A stretch of 64,000 nucleotides of DNA, from positions 13,144,001 to 13,208,000 of the forward strand of contig JAMPIQ010000002.1 in assembly GCA_024699855.1 (NCBI GenBank), given 5' to 3'. A program made the position numbers and the translations under genes. This document shows, one piece after another, positions 15,244 to 29,358 of the stretch; position 1 is the stretch's first letter, and every line of letters starts with the position of its first letter. Source of the stretch: Aphelenchoides besseyi. Lineage: Eukaryota; Nematoda; Chromadorea; Rhabditida; Aphelenchoididae. The notes below the pieces were generated by a model. The model searched no databases. It saw nothing but the letters and a program-made list of their open reading frames with translations, and was not told the origin of the DNA.

Positions 15244-15634
15244 ATGCAACCCGATTTATCCCCGCATTTACATACCGCCGAGTGCAATTATCTCGTTCAA
15301 CTAATGAAAAAATGTCATCAAGAAAACACGTTTGGTATGTTCGAGAATCTTAATTTTTGATGTGATTTGAAGATTTTAGGTAGGTATTTCGGGAAGTGTA
15401 ACTATTGGGACGAAGCGGTCTGGCAATGTACGAAGAAAGAGCGAATTTGGAGAAGGTGATCGATCGCAAGTTCTCAATGTAAACTCGTATTTTAGGGCCC
15501 ACAATCCACGATACAAGAAACGTACATTCGAACTGAAACACCTTCCAGAAGACTATTTCACTCCCGCATTGTGGAAATTGCGTGAAGAAGGATCTCTGCC
15601 CAAGCCAAACGAATCTTCTGGTTGTCAAATTTGA
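15244..15634 (+). CDS. CMC2: COX assembly mitochondrial protein 2 homolog (CMC2), twin CX9C protein
   Basis: Intermembrane-space protein of the twin CX9C family, involved in cytochrome c oxidase assembly, imported and oxidised through the MIA40 pathway. The start MQPDLSPHLHTAECNYLV matches the CMC2 N-terminus (MHPDLSPHLHTEEC in human). The first pair is C-N-Y-L-V-Q-L-M-K-K-C, the second C-N-Y-W-D-E-A-V-W-Q-C, both with exactly nine residues between Cys. Three exons, introns of 44 and 40 bases; the last exon encodes a longer C-terminal tail (RAHNPRYKKRTF...SGCQI) than in vertebrates, ending TGA 15632-15634. AATAAA follows at 15700-15705. Lies 277 bases after FAIM and 177 before NMT, same strand. 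Confidence 0.9.
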
Positions 15635-15811
15635 GCGCCAACACAAGTGCATTGTCTTAGATGTGTGTTTGTAGGTCTTTTTTGTAATCTCACGGTGCAA
15701 ATAAATGATTCAAATTTGTGTGTTTGATTGGTTAATACGTTTGTAACGTTTGACTATTTTTTGAACTTTCATCGTTCAGATCATTTGAAAGTTCTAGGTC
15801 ATTTGGAGAGG

Positions 15812-17412
15812 ATGTCCAGTCCGGGAGATGACAAGAACAAACAGGTACGTTAAATTTGAAGTTTGTCTAGACTCTTTTCTAGCCTCGAAAATCAACGAAG
15901 AAGAAGGAATTACAAGAGAGCAGCAACTCCAACAACACGGATCCACCGCAATTGAGTTTGGCAGATTTGAATCGCAAGATTCGTGAATTGCAAATGTCGT
16001 CGTTTGCAACACGTGATTTGCAAGAAGCTCAATCGCACAAATACGAATTCTGGAAAACTCAACCGGTACCAAAATTAGGTTGGTCTTCATCGTATAAGCG
16101 ATTTGTGAAATGTTGGATTGCAGACGAAAATGTTACGGAGAATACGTACATTGAAGCGCCGATTGATGTGAGTCGTATTCGTAAAGAACCATACACTCTG
16201 CCGGCTCAATTCAAATGGTCGGACATCGATTTGAATAACGATGCGGAGTTAACTGAATTATACAAATTGTTGAGCGACAACTATGTCGAAGATGACGAGA
16301 GCATGTTTCGCTTCGACTACAGCACTGATTTCTTTAAGTGGTTGGTTTTGATGTCGTCAGTAGTTTGTTTCAACCACAAGTTTAGGGCCTTGTTACCACC
16401 CGGTTGGCGAAAAGAGTGGCACTGTGGCGTGCGAGCAATCAATTCCAACGTTTTGGTCGCTTTCATTGCTGCTATTCCCTGCAAAATGAATGTTCGTGGT
16501 GAGGAATTGACGATGGTGGAAATCAACTTCCTGTGTGTGCACAAGTCGCTTCGATCTAAACGCGTCACTCCGGTGCTTGTTCGTGAAATTACTCGACGCG
16601 TCAATTTGGTTCGCATCTTTCAAGCTGCCTATACGGCCGGTGTTGTTCTACCGAAACCAATTACAACTTCTCGTTATTGGCATCGTTCGTTGAATCCCAA
16701 GAAGTTGATCGAATGTCAATTTTCTCGTTTGAGTCGCAACATGACTCTTCAACGAACTATACGTTATTATTCGTTGCCGAAAGTTAGTTTAAAAGGCAAA
16801 TTTTTTTAAACTTGAACAACCATTCTAGCAACCAACTTTGCCTTTGATTAAACTCGAATCGCGTCACATACCAAGTGCATACAAGTTGCTATCCGACTAC
16901 TTGAAGAAGTTTCTCTTGTATCCGATATTCTCAGCCGAAGAATTTTCTCATTGCTTTACGCCTCGTGACAAAGTGATTTATGCGTATGTTATTGAGGTTC
17001 GTTTATGTTTCAATTAAAATAATCAATTTGTTTGTTTCAGGATAATGACAAAAATGTTACGGATCTTATCAGCTTTTACTCACTGCCATCCACTGTTGTC
17101 AATCATGCAACTCACAAGAAAATCGAGGCGGCATATGCGTTTTACAATGTGGCTACTAGTCAAACGATGACGACATTGATCAATGAAGCACTTATTTTGG
17201 CTCGCAATGTGAGTTTCTGTTCTTGTCAATTTTGCTATTTGTGTTGATTGTAGGAAGGCTTCGATGTCTACAATGCTCTCGACCTTATGGACAACAAACA
17301 ATTTGTGGAAGATCTCAAATTTGGAATTGGAGACGGCAACTTGCAGTACTATCTCTACAATTGGAAGTCTCCGGAAATGAAACCTGAAGAAGTTGGACTC
17401 GTTTTACAGTAA
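15812..17412 (+). CDS. NMT: Glycylpeptide N-tetradecanoyltransferase (N-myristoyltransferase)
   Basis: Transfers myristate from myristoyl-CoA to N-terminal glycine of proteins, in the cytosol and on ribosomes. ATG 15812 begins [11 protein letters not shown], followed by a Lys-rich segment (RKSTKKKEL) typical of the ribosome-targeting N-terminus. Signatures are all present: [80 protein letters not shown] and the C-terminal [16 protein letters not shown] with the catalytic carboxylate end GLVLQ, TAA 17410-17412. Introns are short; the first lies after KNKQ. About 460 residues, normal for the family. 3' splice-site-like sequences occur at 15779 and 15796, upstream of the ATG. Confidence 0.95.
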
Positions 17413-17598
17413 ATGTGCTGGTTGCTAATAATTGTTGAATGATTTAAAAAGAAAGTTTAAGTCGAAAACGATTTGGTTTATGTTGTTTTTAGTAGTAAAC
17501 GATTTTCTCCGATAGTTGTTCTGTTAACTTATTAAAACATAAATGCTTAGTTTGTAGCTTAATGACGAACTAAAATACATGAAATGCCATAAACTTTA

Positions 17599-20500
17599 TT
17601 ACACAGCAGTATTGTATGTTTTCAGCTGAGTTTGAGGCAAGGGCGGTTTCCGAGATTTGTTTGAGTTTTTGAGCGTTCCGCTGTTCCCATTATTCTTCTT
17701 TGAGGAATTCGTGTTGTTCGTATCGTTGTAGTTGTTTCTTTTCGACGACATTATACTGCCTTGTTCACTGTAGTTTGCAGGTAGTAAAGATGAAGCCTAA
17801 AGGATTCGATTGAAACAAATTTTAAAGGTAACATACTTTGTGTCGTTTGAGAGCATCATGCGCACTGCTTCCTTCATGCACAACTGCTCCACCTTGCATC
17901 GACAACTTCAATTGACCATAAAATGAAGCTCGAAGATTTTTCTAAACGACTTAAAGCAAGAAACTTCTTAACTGCTTACAATCGACGAAAGTTGTCCTTT
18001 TCGTGCTTCAATACGCGAACGATACAGAAATTCGCCTACGGCTGCCACCATCGAAATGACCATTCCACCAATCAAAATATAGAAGATACCCGCTACTTTG
18101 CTAAGATTCAAACTCGAACTTGAGCCATCCTGAAACAACGTGGTTTCATTTGAATACTGAACGGCTCACCGAGATTCCATGTTCGCATTGACCTCGATCA
18201 TACCACCATTTATTCTCCAGTTTTTTGAGTTCACCTTTTTCTTGTAAGGCAAGAATTGCAAGATTTATATCGTCTCTGTAGTTTATATTCGTGTCTTTTT
18301 TTCTACGCATACTTACTTCCATTCGGATCCAAATGGTGTTGCAACTCCGTAACCAACGCTGTTCAAATTTGCTCCTAAACTTACATGTTCCAGGATTCTT
18401 CAACTATTTTTACTTACCAACTTTCATTGTATCACAGGGTTTTCGTGTATTAGCGTATTCATTGGCTGTCGCTTCCAACAGAAAAGCATAACGTCCTTTG
18501 TGAGTTCGAACCCGGTCGATACCTTCAGCGTAATTGTTCGTAAAAACTGATGGAACTTGCGAGTCCATGAAACGCCACATTCGTTGATATGTTTGAACAG
18601 TTGAAAACTATTCAAAAAAACTTGCAATTGAAAAGCATTTTTTGTTACCTTGAAAAACTGAGCCGTTGAACCTCCCTGTTGAATGCCATACTTAATTTTG
18701 GTTTGTTTGGCAAGATCTTCAACACTTTCAATTGGGGCCTGCATTTTCTCTAACGTCAGAAAAGCAGCCAAATTAGCAGTATAGGAAGAAACAATAATCA
18801 TCGTAAAGAACCACCAGGCACTACTTGCAATTCGACCGCTAATTGAACTAAAAAAAGAATTCAAAGCATTCTATACAACACTATACCGCGGTAGAATGTC
18901 AGTTCCTTGTTGCATGAATGCTGCCAATGTGAACCAAAGACAATTGTAAACGGAAAAATCATTGGATATGGTAAAACCGCCATTAGCCATTTCCTCAACA
19001 CGCCATTCATAAGGACTGAAACGCGAAACCAAAAATATCACGACCGAAACACCAACATATGCGAAGATAATGTACATCCAAATCTCAGTACTCAATGGTT
19101 GCATAAACGAAAACACTGTTATCTCTTGCTTATCCGGTTTCTTAATCATAATCGAAATGCCAGTCGTCATGTAGGGTTTCGAGAAATCAACAACACGTTC
19201 ACGATCCTACAAACAGAAGATTTCAATGAAATTCAATCAAACTTACTTGATTGATTGTCAGTGAAGCAACAGCGGCATCCGCATCACCGCGCAGTAAATA
19301 ACCAATCAAACCGTCCCAACTTCCGTCTTCTTGTTTCACTCCGTACTTGTTATCTTTTCCGATAAAAATCTCGTATCTTCAACTACGATTATTTGCAACG
19401 ACGTCATTGTTACCTGAAGTTGCTGTTTCGATCGTTCAGCAGTTTCAGCAAATCAATGCAATATCCTTCGAAACGACCATTTCCCTGACATTCAGTCGAG
19501 TTCGAGTTCTCGCAATCTCTTTTAATCATAACAAACGGTTCCACCAATGCAGTGACGACCCGAACTCCTCTCTTTCGATCTGTTTCTTGTGGTTTCCGTG
19601 TGTGTTGAGCGACGGTCCGATTGTTCAAGAATCCGAACGATTGTTTCCACGCGAACACCTGGAAAGTCAACGATTACAATCCAACACTCCGAAGGATTGC
19701 CTCTTTTTTGTTGAATGAAGAGATTGAATCGGACACAAGATCTATTACGGTAACAAGGAAGTTTTTTCGACGACCATAGCGATCGAATTCGATGTTTCCG
19801 GTAAGAGCGCCTTCAGTCTCGGTAAGACGTAACTGAAAACACACGTATTTCTCACTATTCGCGAACACTCTCTTACCGAATGTAATTCCCGTAAAATTGT
19901 TTTTCCGTGTTCGAAAGTAGCAAACGGACGTCCGGGATTGCGACGGTCGGCATTCGGATAACAAAAGATACCCGGAAAGCCAAAGTTGTACAGCTCTCCA
20001 TGACGAAAATTGTGATGAAAAAGTGAGTCATTTCGACGCAAAGTACCCTCCAATGCAGTCTTAGCCACCAGGATGGCATCGTGTACGAACGCAAGTCGAG
20101 CTGGAAGATCGGCATTGTGTTCACTGACTACATCGTATTTCAATTGATGAATAAACTTTTTCAAGTGATCGTATTCGATGCTTTCACGATCGAGAATTTG
20201 AAATCCAGTGACGTTGATTTGACCGTTTTGAAACATTTCAACGTCGTAGGGCAGAAAATCCTAAAGACATAACTTTACAGTTATACTATCGACTCGGTGG
20301 TACTCACGAAATTTGCCATAACGTAATGGTAGTTCAGTTGATTGAATTGTGCCGATCGAATTGCCTGTAGAATTTGTTGTTGACGAAAAGCGTTAGATGT
20401 GTCGACAATGACGTGTGTATCGACATTATTTCGCACTCGTTTGATATTGAACTCCATGAGAAATTCGCTGAAGTCTTTGACATCGAGTGGCATTTTGACG

Positions 20501-21240
20501 ATCTCCGATTTTATCGTCAAATTGGAAACTTTTTGCAAATGATTGTAAATCTGTTGGATGTTTTGAGCAGCTAAACAAGTTTTGACGTGTTGTTTAACAA
20601 GCAATTTTACCATCATCGTCGTCATGCATGTACACAAAATAGTCCCATTGTTTGAGTATGATCAAATCGGCAAGTAGTTCGGCATTTGGCGGTTTCAAAC
20701 TGATTTCGAAACTGGAAATCAATCTGTTCGTATGCTTCATTATTTCGCTCTTACTTTGCTGTTGGATTGTTAAGTAAAGTAGTTGGAGATAAGTCCCAAT
20801 TGATCAACGGTATTTCCATTGAATTCGCAACGCTGGTATATGCCTGATGATGTTTTTGGGTGTTTCCGACGAGCATTAACATGAATCCTTCTTCCAATTC
20901 GGCACATACTGCAATATTTGACAACTTTGAAGTATAGTTAAGAACATTACCAGTTTGTGTTACTCCCCAAATATCGCCAACGGCCGTTCGCAATGCTTTG
21001 TTTGAATAACTCAGCAGAAATGGATTCTGTGTTTCGCTATTTAGCCTACTGATTGTAAAGTTAAGCACCGCGTTAACTCCTTGCTCGAGGTCTGCAGGCG
21101 TTGTAAACGATTCTAAAAACTTGAATGTGTTGGTCTGTAGGACGAGTATACTTACGAATTGGGATTTTCGACGGATATGCATGAGTAATGATCACTTGAT
21201 ATAAGAGTGTAAATAACGTAATCAAACGCATACGCTCCAT
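17599..21240 (-). CDS. glr-1: Ionotropic glutamate receptor, AMPA/kainate type (GLR-1-like)
   Basis: Ligand-gated cation channel subunit of excitatory synapses. ATG 21238-21240 yields a signal peptide ([18 protein letters not shown]). The amino-terminal domain spans about 19700-21150; the ligand-binding lobe S1 ([40 protein letters not shown]) about 19150-19650. M1 and the pore loop follow ([17 protein letters not shown]), then M3 with [13 protein letters not shown]2 ([25 protein letters not shown]), M4 ([18 protein letters not shown]) and a basic/Asn-rich cytoplasmic tail. The Q/R-site residue is Gln, predicting a calcium-permeable channel. The protein ends Thr-Ala-Val (TAA 17599-17601), a class I PDZ ligand; nematode GLR-1 ends the same way. 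Many introns of 40-60 bases. Convergent with NMT, with only 186 bases between stops. Confidence 0.9.
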
Positions 21241-22605
21241 AAAACCAACGTTATGTTCTCTGTTTAATCTGAACGCCAATTCGAAAGCTTCGATTACAAC
21301 TAAGTCGACAGCCGTTTGAACTAACTTTTACTCAACGATTTCGTAAAATTTTGGGTTGAAAACATTTACTGGTGGCAGGTCCCAAGTCGCTGGCAAGCAC
21401 ATTGCTCAGTGGTCATCGACGAAGATGACAATTGCTCTTTAAAAAAAGATGTCAAACTTTTTCGTAACAAAAAGAAGGTGTTCGGGAAGGGAACTCAACG
21501 AAAACTTTTCGATTTGCACGCACTATATTAACACGAATTCGAAGAGAAATAACGAAACACTGAACAATGTAAACATGGACTTTCGAATCGACCGGAACTT
21601 GCCCATTTGACTGCAGAGTTCCTATAAGAGTTAAAACCATCAATATGTGCATCAAAAAAAACAACTCTAAGACAGTGACAAGAATTGAATCTATCAGTAT
21701 AAAGCACAGATTGATAGGTTCGATTACAACTTCTGGTTGTAACACATCGTAAACCAATGATTGTTTTTTGATTTTGCAACAAAGCACACTACTTGGTTAA
21801 CTGAACTTGACGGACGTTTGAACCGAGAAGCGGGGATGAAAGGCGAAAAGCGACAAGTTGTCGAGCTTCTTAGACACTGGAAATTACATTCAATTTGGTC
21901 TTTGCGAGCAATTACTATTGAAAAGCACTTGGACAACGACCACAAACCGCGTCGCAGTTATCGTTTCCTTTGCCGAAGATAAACGCGATTTGATGGCACA
22001 CTTTTTTATGATAAAATATGCACGTGTGGATTTGGAAAAACGATAAATTCTTCTTCAGTCTTTCATTTTGCCGTCGACCTTCTGAACTTGAGTATTCGAC
22101 AACAAAGTTTTACCGGTCAACCGTATCCGTTGCATTCAAACGACGTCTACAGACGAACTCAATAGTTTCCGGTTCATTGCTTAAGCGGCACGTTCAGGTT
22201 CGAGAAGACTGTTCAAGAAGAGAAATTTCATTAATGGAAGATAACACACTTATTATGTTCAATGAGTCAAATAACCGTCGTTTAAAAACCGAAATTTGAA
22301 CGAATTGTAGACGCGTCTTCGGTCTTTTCAAGCACCGTGGACTTCAACGTAAGAAGCAAATTCAAATAGCATCCGGACGAAAATAAGTTTGAAGGAAATT
22401 TATATAAGAGCAACGGACTAACGGTCGCAAAGGAAGCTGCAGGCTCCATGCATAACAGGCCATCAAATCTAATTTCGAGAACAAGTTAAAATGGACGAAA
22501 AATTGCAACTGATGTTCGCACACGACCTTAGGCACTCTCGAAAACGAAGTTGCTTGAATTCTAATAAATTTATTCAAATATGAAAAACAAAATAACAACC
22601 ACAAA
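21241..22605. other. Upstream region of the GLR-1-like gene
   Basis: About 1.36 kb with no recognised gene; it separates the glr-1-like start from the mRpL21 stop, so it must include the glr-1 promoter and the mRpL21 3' untranslated region. Short open frames (for example 21761-21982) show no motif. AT-rich tracts occur near 22560-22610, including AATAAATT. Confidence 0.45.
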
Positions 22606-23124
22606 CTACCCGTCTTTTAATTGGTTCGCTTCGACTTGTATTTGATTGATTCGCAGGACAGTGAGTTCACGACTGAGCCCTAAAGCCGTCATTGATTAGT
22701 GACATTCGATATCAGTGATTAAGAAACTTGAATAAGAACTAAAACGTTAACTTACAATCAAGTTTTTCAATCTGCTTTCCGGCAACTTTTAAGTATGCAA
22801 CTTCGGGTGCCGTCGTTGTCTTCTCAATCACGGTCGCTTTCACGGTCACCATTTCGGAATTCAAAGTCGGTCGGCCAAGTAACGTGAAATCTTTTCCACC
22901 AACAGCCAGCACCTGAAAGCCTCCAATAAGAATACGAGAAGAAATTAACCAACTTTTTCGAGTTTGATTCGATCATTAAGCTTCAACGGCACGTTATGTT
23001 CCACATGAATGATGTCGCCTTCGTTCACTTTGTATTGTCGACCATTCAAATGAATGACCGCAAAAAGACGTCGAGTTTTGTCCACCACTTGTTCGGCAAT
23101 TCGAGCGGCCACACTCGTCGCCAT
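22606..23124 (-). CDS. MRPL21: Mitochondrial large ribosomal subunit protein bL21m
   Basis: Component of the mitochondrial 39S ribosomal subunit. Start ATG 23122-23124 ([20 protein letters not shown]); an acceptor-like ctag lies 13 bases upstream, so I prefer this over longer frames, which would need TTG. L21 signatures: [20 protein letters not shown], then NDRIKLEKV, and after a short intron [16 protein letters not shown] and [12 protein letters not shown] further exon gives KQIEKLD, and a final exon, after an acceptor at about 22676, gives [19 protein letters not shown], matching the conserved TVLRI end of the family, with TAG at 22606-22608. The N-terminal presequence is short but basic and hydroxylated. 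Confidence 0.85.
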
Positions 23125-23528
23125 AATCGATGGTGATCTAGATATCGAATAACTGGAGAAATTTGTTGAAAGATTGGACAAATGACAATCGAGTCAAGAA
23201 TTCCGCCCAACTGGTCAACTCTTTTGAACGACATTTCTCGTGTCTTAGTGGCTTCAGATAGTCGACCCTCGTTGTGTATGTACATTTGATTGCCAATTCG
23301 ATCGTTAGATTAAATAGAATTGTTTTTTATTTGTCTTATTGTAATGGAAAACACATGATTTTAATCAACATCGTGGAACAGAAACGGGAAATGGAGGAGA
23401 ACAAAAAGAAACATCGGTGGTTGAACAGAAGTTCGATGCGAAAGAACCGAAAAATTTCACCAATAAATCACGGAAGTACGTAAATCTGATATTCAGTTTG
23501 ATTCTTCATGATGATACTACGAAATGGA

Positions 23529-24915
<1,387 letters not shown>

Positions 24916-27900
24916 TCTTCTAAACGTCTTTCATTCACTCGACAATCATACACGTTGAAAGAGCCGAGTAAACGAAAACAAAGTCGAGTTCCACGGACAC
25001 GGAAATTTTTCGAAAATCTCTCCCTGAAGAGAACGCAAAGCAGCTGAACTCGGTTTCCAAGGTTATGAGTTAGTTGAACTGTAATAACGTGAATGAAGTT
25101 AATTAATTGGACTTCAGATCAAAAAGAGCAGTGGAGCAAAGACCGACGAAATAACACTTAACACAAAACCGAAAGAAACATTTCACGCTGCGTTTTCTAA
25201 TTCACCAAAAACATTCCCGCGATTCGGTCGGTTAGCTGTCCGTCGGGAGTTACGGAAGAGAAAGCGTTCAAACTCGTTGGAAAAAACCGTGGGAATTCCC
25301 GCCACTTTTTTCGTTTGTTTTCAACTTTTCATCGACGAAAAATCATCACGCCACGAGGACTGGCGCCGTCAAATTGGTCGTAATGGAAGCCGAAAGATCT
25401 CGCGAGCTGGAAAACAAAAGCACACCGCGAAATGAATCGATTAATCGAAATGTTCTCTACGTTATCGTGATGTCGAACGATTGACGTCAACGGAAATCGG
25501 TTTGTAGTTGAAGGTTATTAGTCGACGGAGCCACTTTATTATTCATAATTCCCGAAGACAAAAGTTTTCAGCGAAAAGACTGCTTATCAGCCGAGGAATA
25601 TTAAATGGCTTTTTCGTTTCGGATTTGACTAATCCTTTCATCCCGTTACAGCATTCAATTGGTTGTTTCGTTCGAATAGCGTTCAATCTTCGTCCAAGCG
25701 AATCGCCGTGAATTCGGAATCCGATAATCGTCGTGTAAAACGATATCAATCGGTTGGTAGCAAAAAAAAGAAGTCGCAACAGACGTCAAAATTTCTATGG
25801 ACTTGTGAGTAATTTTACTCGGAAAGCAGAAAAAATTTCGAGCAAAAATCCACTCATTTGGACGAGAAACCCACAGAACTGAGGACAACGACGGACGTCC
25901 GAAATTTAGGGTGTGGCCGGGAATGGATGAACGGGAGCGAAAAAGGATATTTTAAATTTAAAAGGACACATTTTAGACGCGAAAGAAGGAAGACCAAACG
26001 AATACAAGACCAGAGACAAACAACGTTCTTCCGTGAGCACAACGACTGATTGGCGATTCGATGGTCAAAAGTCACCAATCGAAAGGACGCCCACAATGGA
26101 AACTGCACCAACAGGAATCAAATAAATTGGCCGCGAATTTAATTTGTTTTGTTTCTTGTGGTTGGCCATTTGTTGTCTTGTGATTGACGGCAAAAACAAA
26201 TTTGTGGCTTTGAACATAAAACTCATTTGCACGCTTCAATTTAAGGCCGAACGTTGGGGTCAAAAGGCGTTTGAATATCCAGGAAAGTCGAATGAAAAAC
26301 CCCGTAAAAGAGCATCTCAGCATGTGGTTTTCATTTTGGTTTGATTAGATTAAACGCTTTTACTTTTTTCGATTGCAAAATGTGAGCGACTTCTTGATGC
26401 TTGTCGTTTAGCTCCTAATTTTGTTGGTAATGAAAAGGCTGAGGTTGAAAAGAAGAAGCAAAAAAGCAGTCGAGACCGTCGCTTTAGCCTCAACGAGACT
26501 CCGTGGAGTGTGCGTTAAGCGATTTGGGAAGAGAGGACCCAAAAGACAAGGGAACTTGTGCAGATGACAAGTGTAGTTTGTTGTTGGCCATGAGACTGAA
26601 GAGCAAAAAGTTAATACTCATGTAAGGAGATGGATTCGTTTAGATTAATACGATTTTACATCGCATGATAGATGGAACGGATTACAAAAACAAGTTTTTG
26701 TTTGTTAGTTCCCATGACATTCGAGAAAAGTTTTCATTTTTAGGTTTAATTTCTGGAAATGAGAATCATATCTACGCATAACTACAAATTCAAGTCTACG
26801 GTAATCGTGCACTATTGTGGAGTTTATGTCGGACAAGAATTTATGAGATTATAAGAAAACGAAAAGCATAGGAATAGTCGGGACTGCAAGGTGAACACTA
26901 CACACCTGTTCGTTAGCGAACAATCTCCAGCCGACGATCATCTTTCATCAACAAAATTAAAGACTGGTCTTACGTACTTTCGCTGAGCTTCATTTACGTA
27001 AATAATCGTGGCCAAAGCTTCTTAACGATTGATATTTTCGGAAACAGCTCTTGGCAGCAAATGACGCAAAAACTCTTCCAACTTCACTGAGCAATCTTGT
27101 TGATGAAATTCGTTCAAATTTTGAAGCCTATTAAAAGATAGAACCAACGGACAACCGCAAAATCTAACGAACAAACAAACTCTCTGTGGCGTTTGGAATT
27201 CCAACTTTTCAGTCGGAATGTGATCTTAAAGTTGGCGACCTCGTCCATTTGAAGGCAACGAATTCGAAATTAATGACACGAGGCAAAGAGCGGAACATCG
27301 ATGGAAAAGTGAAACCCAGCAGCGATTAGCATTTTGTTTTTGGCGAAAGAGCGCATTGAATTTCCGAACAGTTTGCTCAAATTTTGTCCCCAAAATTCGA
27401 CTGTTCCATTGGCCGTTTCGAATCGTGGCCATCGAAAATGCACTCCGGTTATTCGCCGTTCTGTTTCATGGGCCTCGAATTCATAATCGATGGTTTTCGA
27501 CGAGTTTTTGTTTCAAATTAGAAAGAGGAAAGTGCGTTCGAACGTAAACTCCAAATTGGATAAAACCTTTGGCGTTGAGTAAACAGAAATGTCCATCAAA
27601 GTGAAAGTCTTCGAGCCAACCATACGGTAAAACGCGTGCGAATGTCGAATCGACGAGACTCACGACTAAGAAAAGATGTTAAACTCGAAGACTTTGGTTA
27701 CGGTTTGTGCGATTAGTGGATTGAACGGGGAACAACGGGTCCAGTAAGTAACAGTAAAACCGAGAACGCGAACTGATGCAAGACCTCATGTGCTGGGAAT
27801 TCGTGGAGGAATAATAATAAAAAGTTTCTGGAGACCGAAACCGCGTTCTTCGATCTGAGAGTTTTACAAGCAGTTACGATTTGCGTGAGAAAAAATGTTC

Positions 27901-29358
27901 GATGGAGGGAAACGGAAAGGGGACCAATAAAAAATTGGGAACAGTTTGCGTTTCGCCGATTACTCAGCTGCAACATTGTTTGTTTCTTTCACGAGCACCT
28001 TGATCAAACGGCCGAACCAAAATTTCCATCGTTAGTTCGGGAGTATGTACGGACGACACAGGTGAAAAAGAGCGATGCATTCGAAGAGAGGACTTTGCAC
28101 GTGAAGAGATTTCGACCGGCAAACACCCGACAGCGGGGGTCCACGCAGTTCGTGTCCAACGTCAATTTGTCGAGAACATGAAAATTAGATGCATGAGTGT
28201 GTTAATCATCTAATCGTTAAAAGTTCAACGGATTCAAATTTCATCTTCCAGACTTCAAATTGAAGCCAATTGCACGATTGTACGTCTTTTGAAGGGAGTA
28301 CTTTCAATTGTCTTCGGTCGAAAATAACATCCAATTGAACTTCAATTATGATGATAATTTTGGACCACACAATCAGTACTTACTCGACTGGAAATAACAA
28401 TCTTCGGACTAGGAATTAAACAGCTGCTTAGATTTGGCGGAAACTAATCGAAGTTTCTGATTTTGGAGTTTCCGTTCCTTACAAAACAAATTTTTTATTA
28501 CTGAACTAACAACCAAATAACATGCACCTATTGTCGGATATGAAAACTGAGCGTATAGAGCTTGTTGTTTAGAATGCGCAAGCACTAGTGTCTAGAAGCC
28601 AAAGTTCACGAACGTTGAGCTCAACGCCTTTTGAAGCGCATCAATCAGATGTTGAATACAATTTGCAACAATTTGACTTTTTTGTTATGAACGTCAGGAA
28701 TTAATGTGCAATATGCGGTCAATCAATCGCGAGTTAAACGAGCAATCAACTCATCGGAAAAGTGTCAGCGAACTTTTCGTTTGCATTGGAACTGAAGGGT
28801 AGTGGGAGTTACCGTAAGCAGAATGTTTTCCAATCTACCAGATGCGGCGATTCGAGAATTACTGCTGGGAAAGAGGCTCCGCATGTCGCGGTTAATTTCC
28901 GGCCAAAATCGATGAGCGCTTCCCGATTGTAGATCGCACGTCCATCATTCTCGACCGATCTCGTGGTGTTGCCATTTGGTCGTCTTCTCACGTCGTATAC
29001 GACTTCTGAAGTGTGGATTGCAAACGACCGGGCGTGGCCCGTCTGTCGCGAGAATTCGTTCTTCGAATCACGAGATCGACAAACCCGAACGAGCCGGCGA
29101 ATCATCGCTGAATGGAGAAATCGAAATTTGGCAGCAGATTGAGATCGATTTATTGTCGGTCATTATGGACACATACGGTGGCACGTCTTTGCGAGATCGT
29201 TTTCGCCGCTCTCCACCAGCCAATAGTTATCTGGGCCTTAAGGCGAATAAAAATCTGGTCGACGATTTCAATTTCATTTCTTTCGCACTATTTGGGACCC
29301 AATCAAACTCGTTGACTTGTGACACACTTTGCTAAACTCAACCACCAAACCGAATAGG
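24916..29358. other. 4.4-kb divergent stretch between ERK and T-box genes
   Basis: No gene recognised on either strand. The longest frames (about 27885-28181, 28809-29105, 28976-29335) lack motifs. The stretch must carry the promoters of mpk-1 and the T-box gene. The sequence from about 28850 to 29250 is richer in CG and could include a T-box 5' exon or control region. Nothing repeat-like is evident. Confidence 0.45.

Noticed and set aside
23124..23181. Upstream start for mRpL21 at 23181
   Set aside because: That codon is TTG; ATG at 23122-23124 follows an acceptor and is sufficient.
26742..26765. GGTTTAATTTC resembling the start of nematode SL1 leader
   Set aside because: Matches only the first few bases of SL1, with no donor site or Sm-binding site after it.
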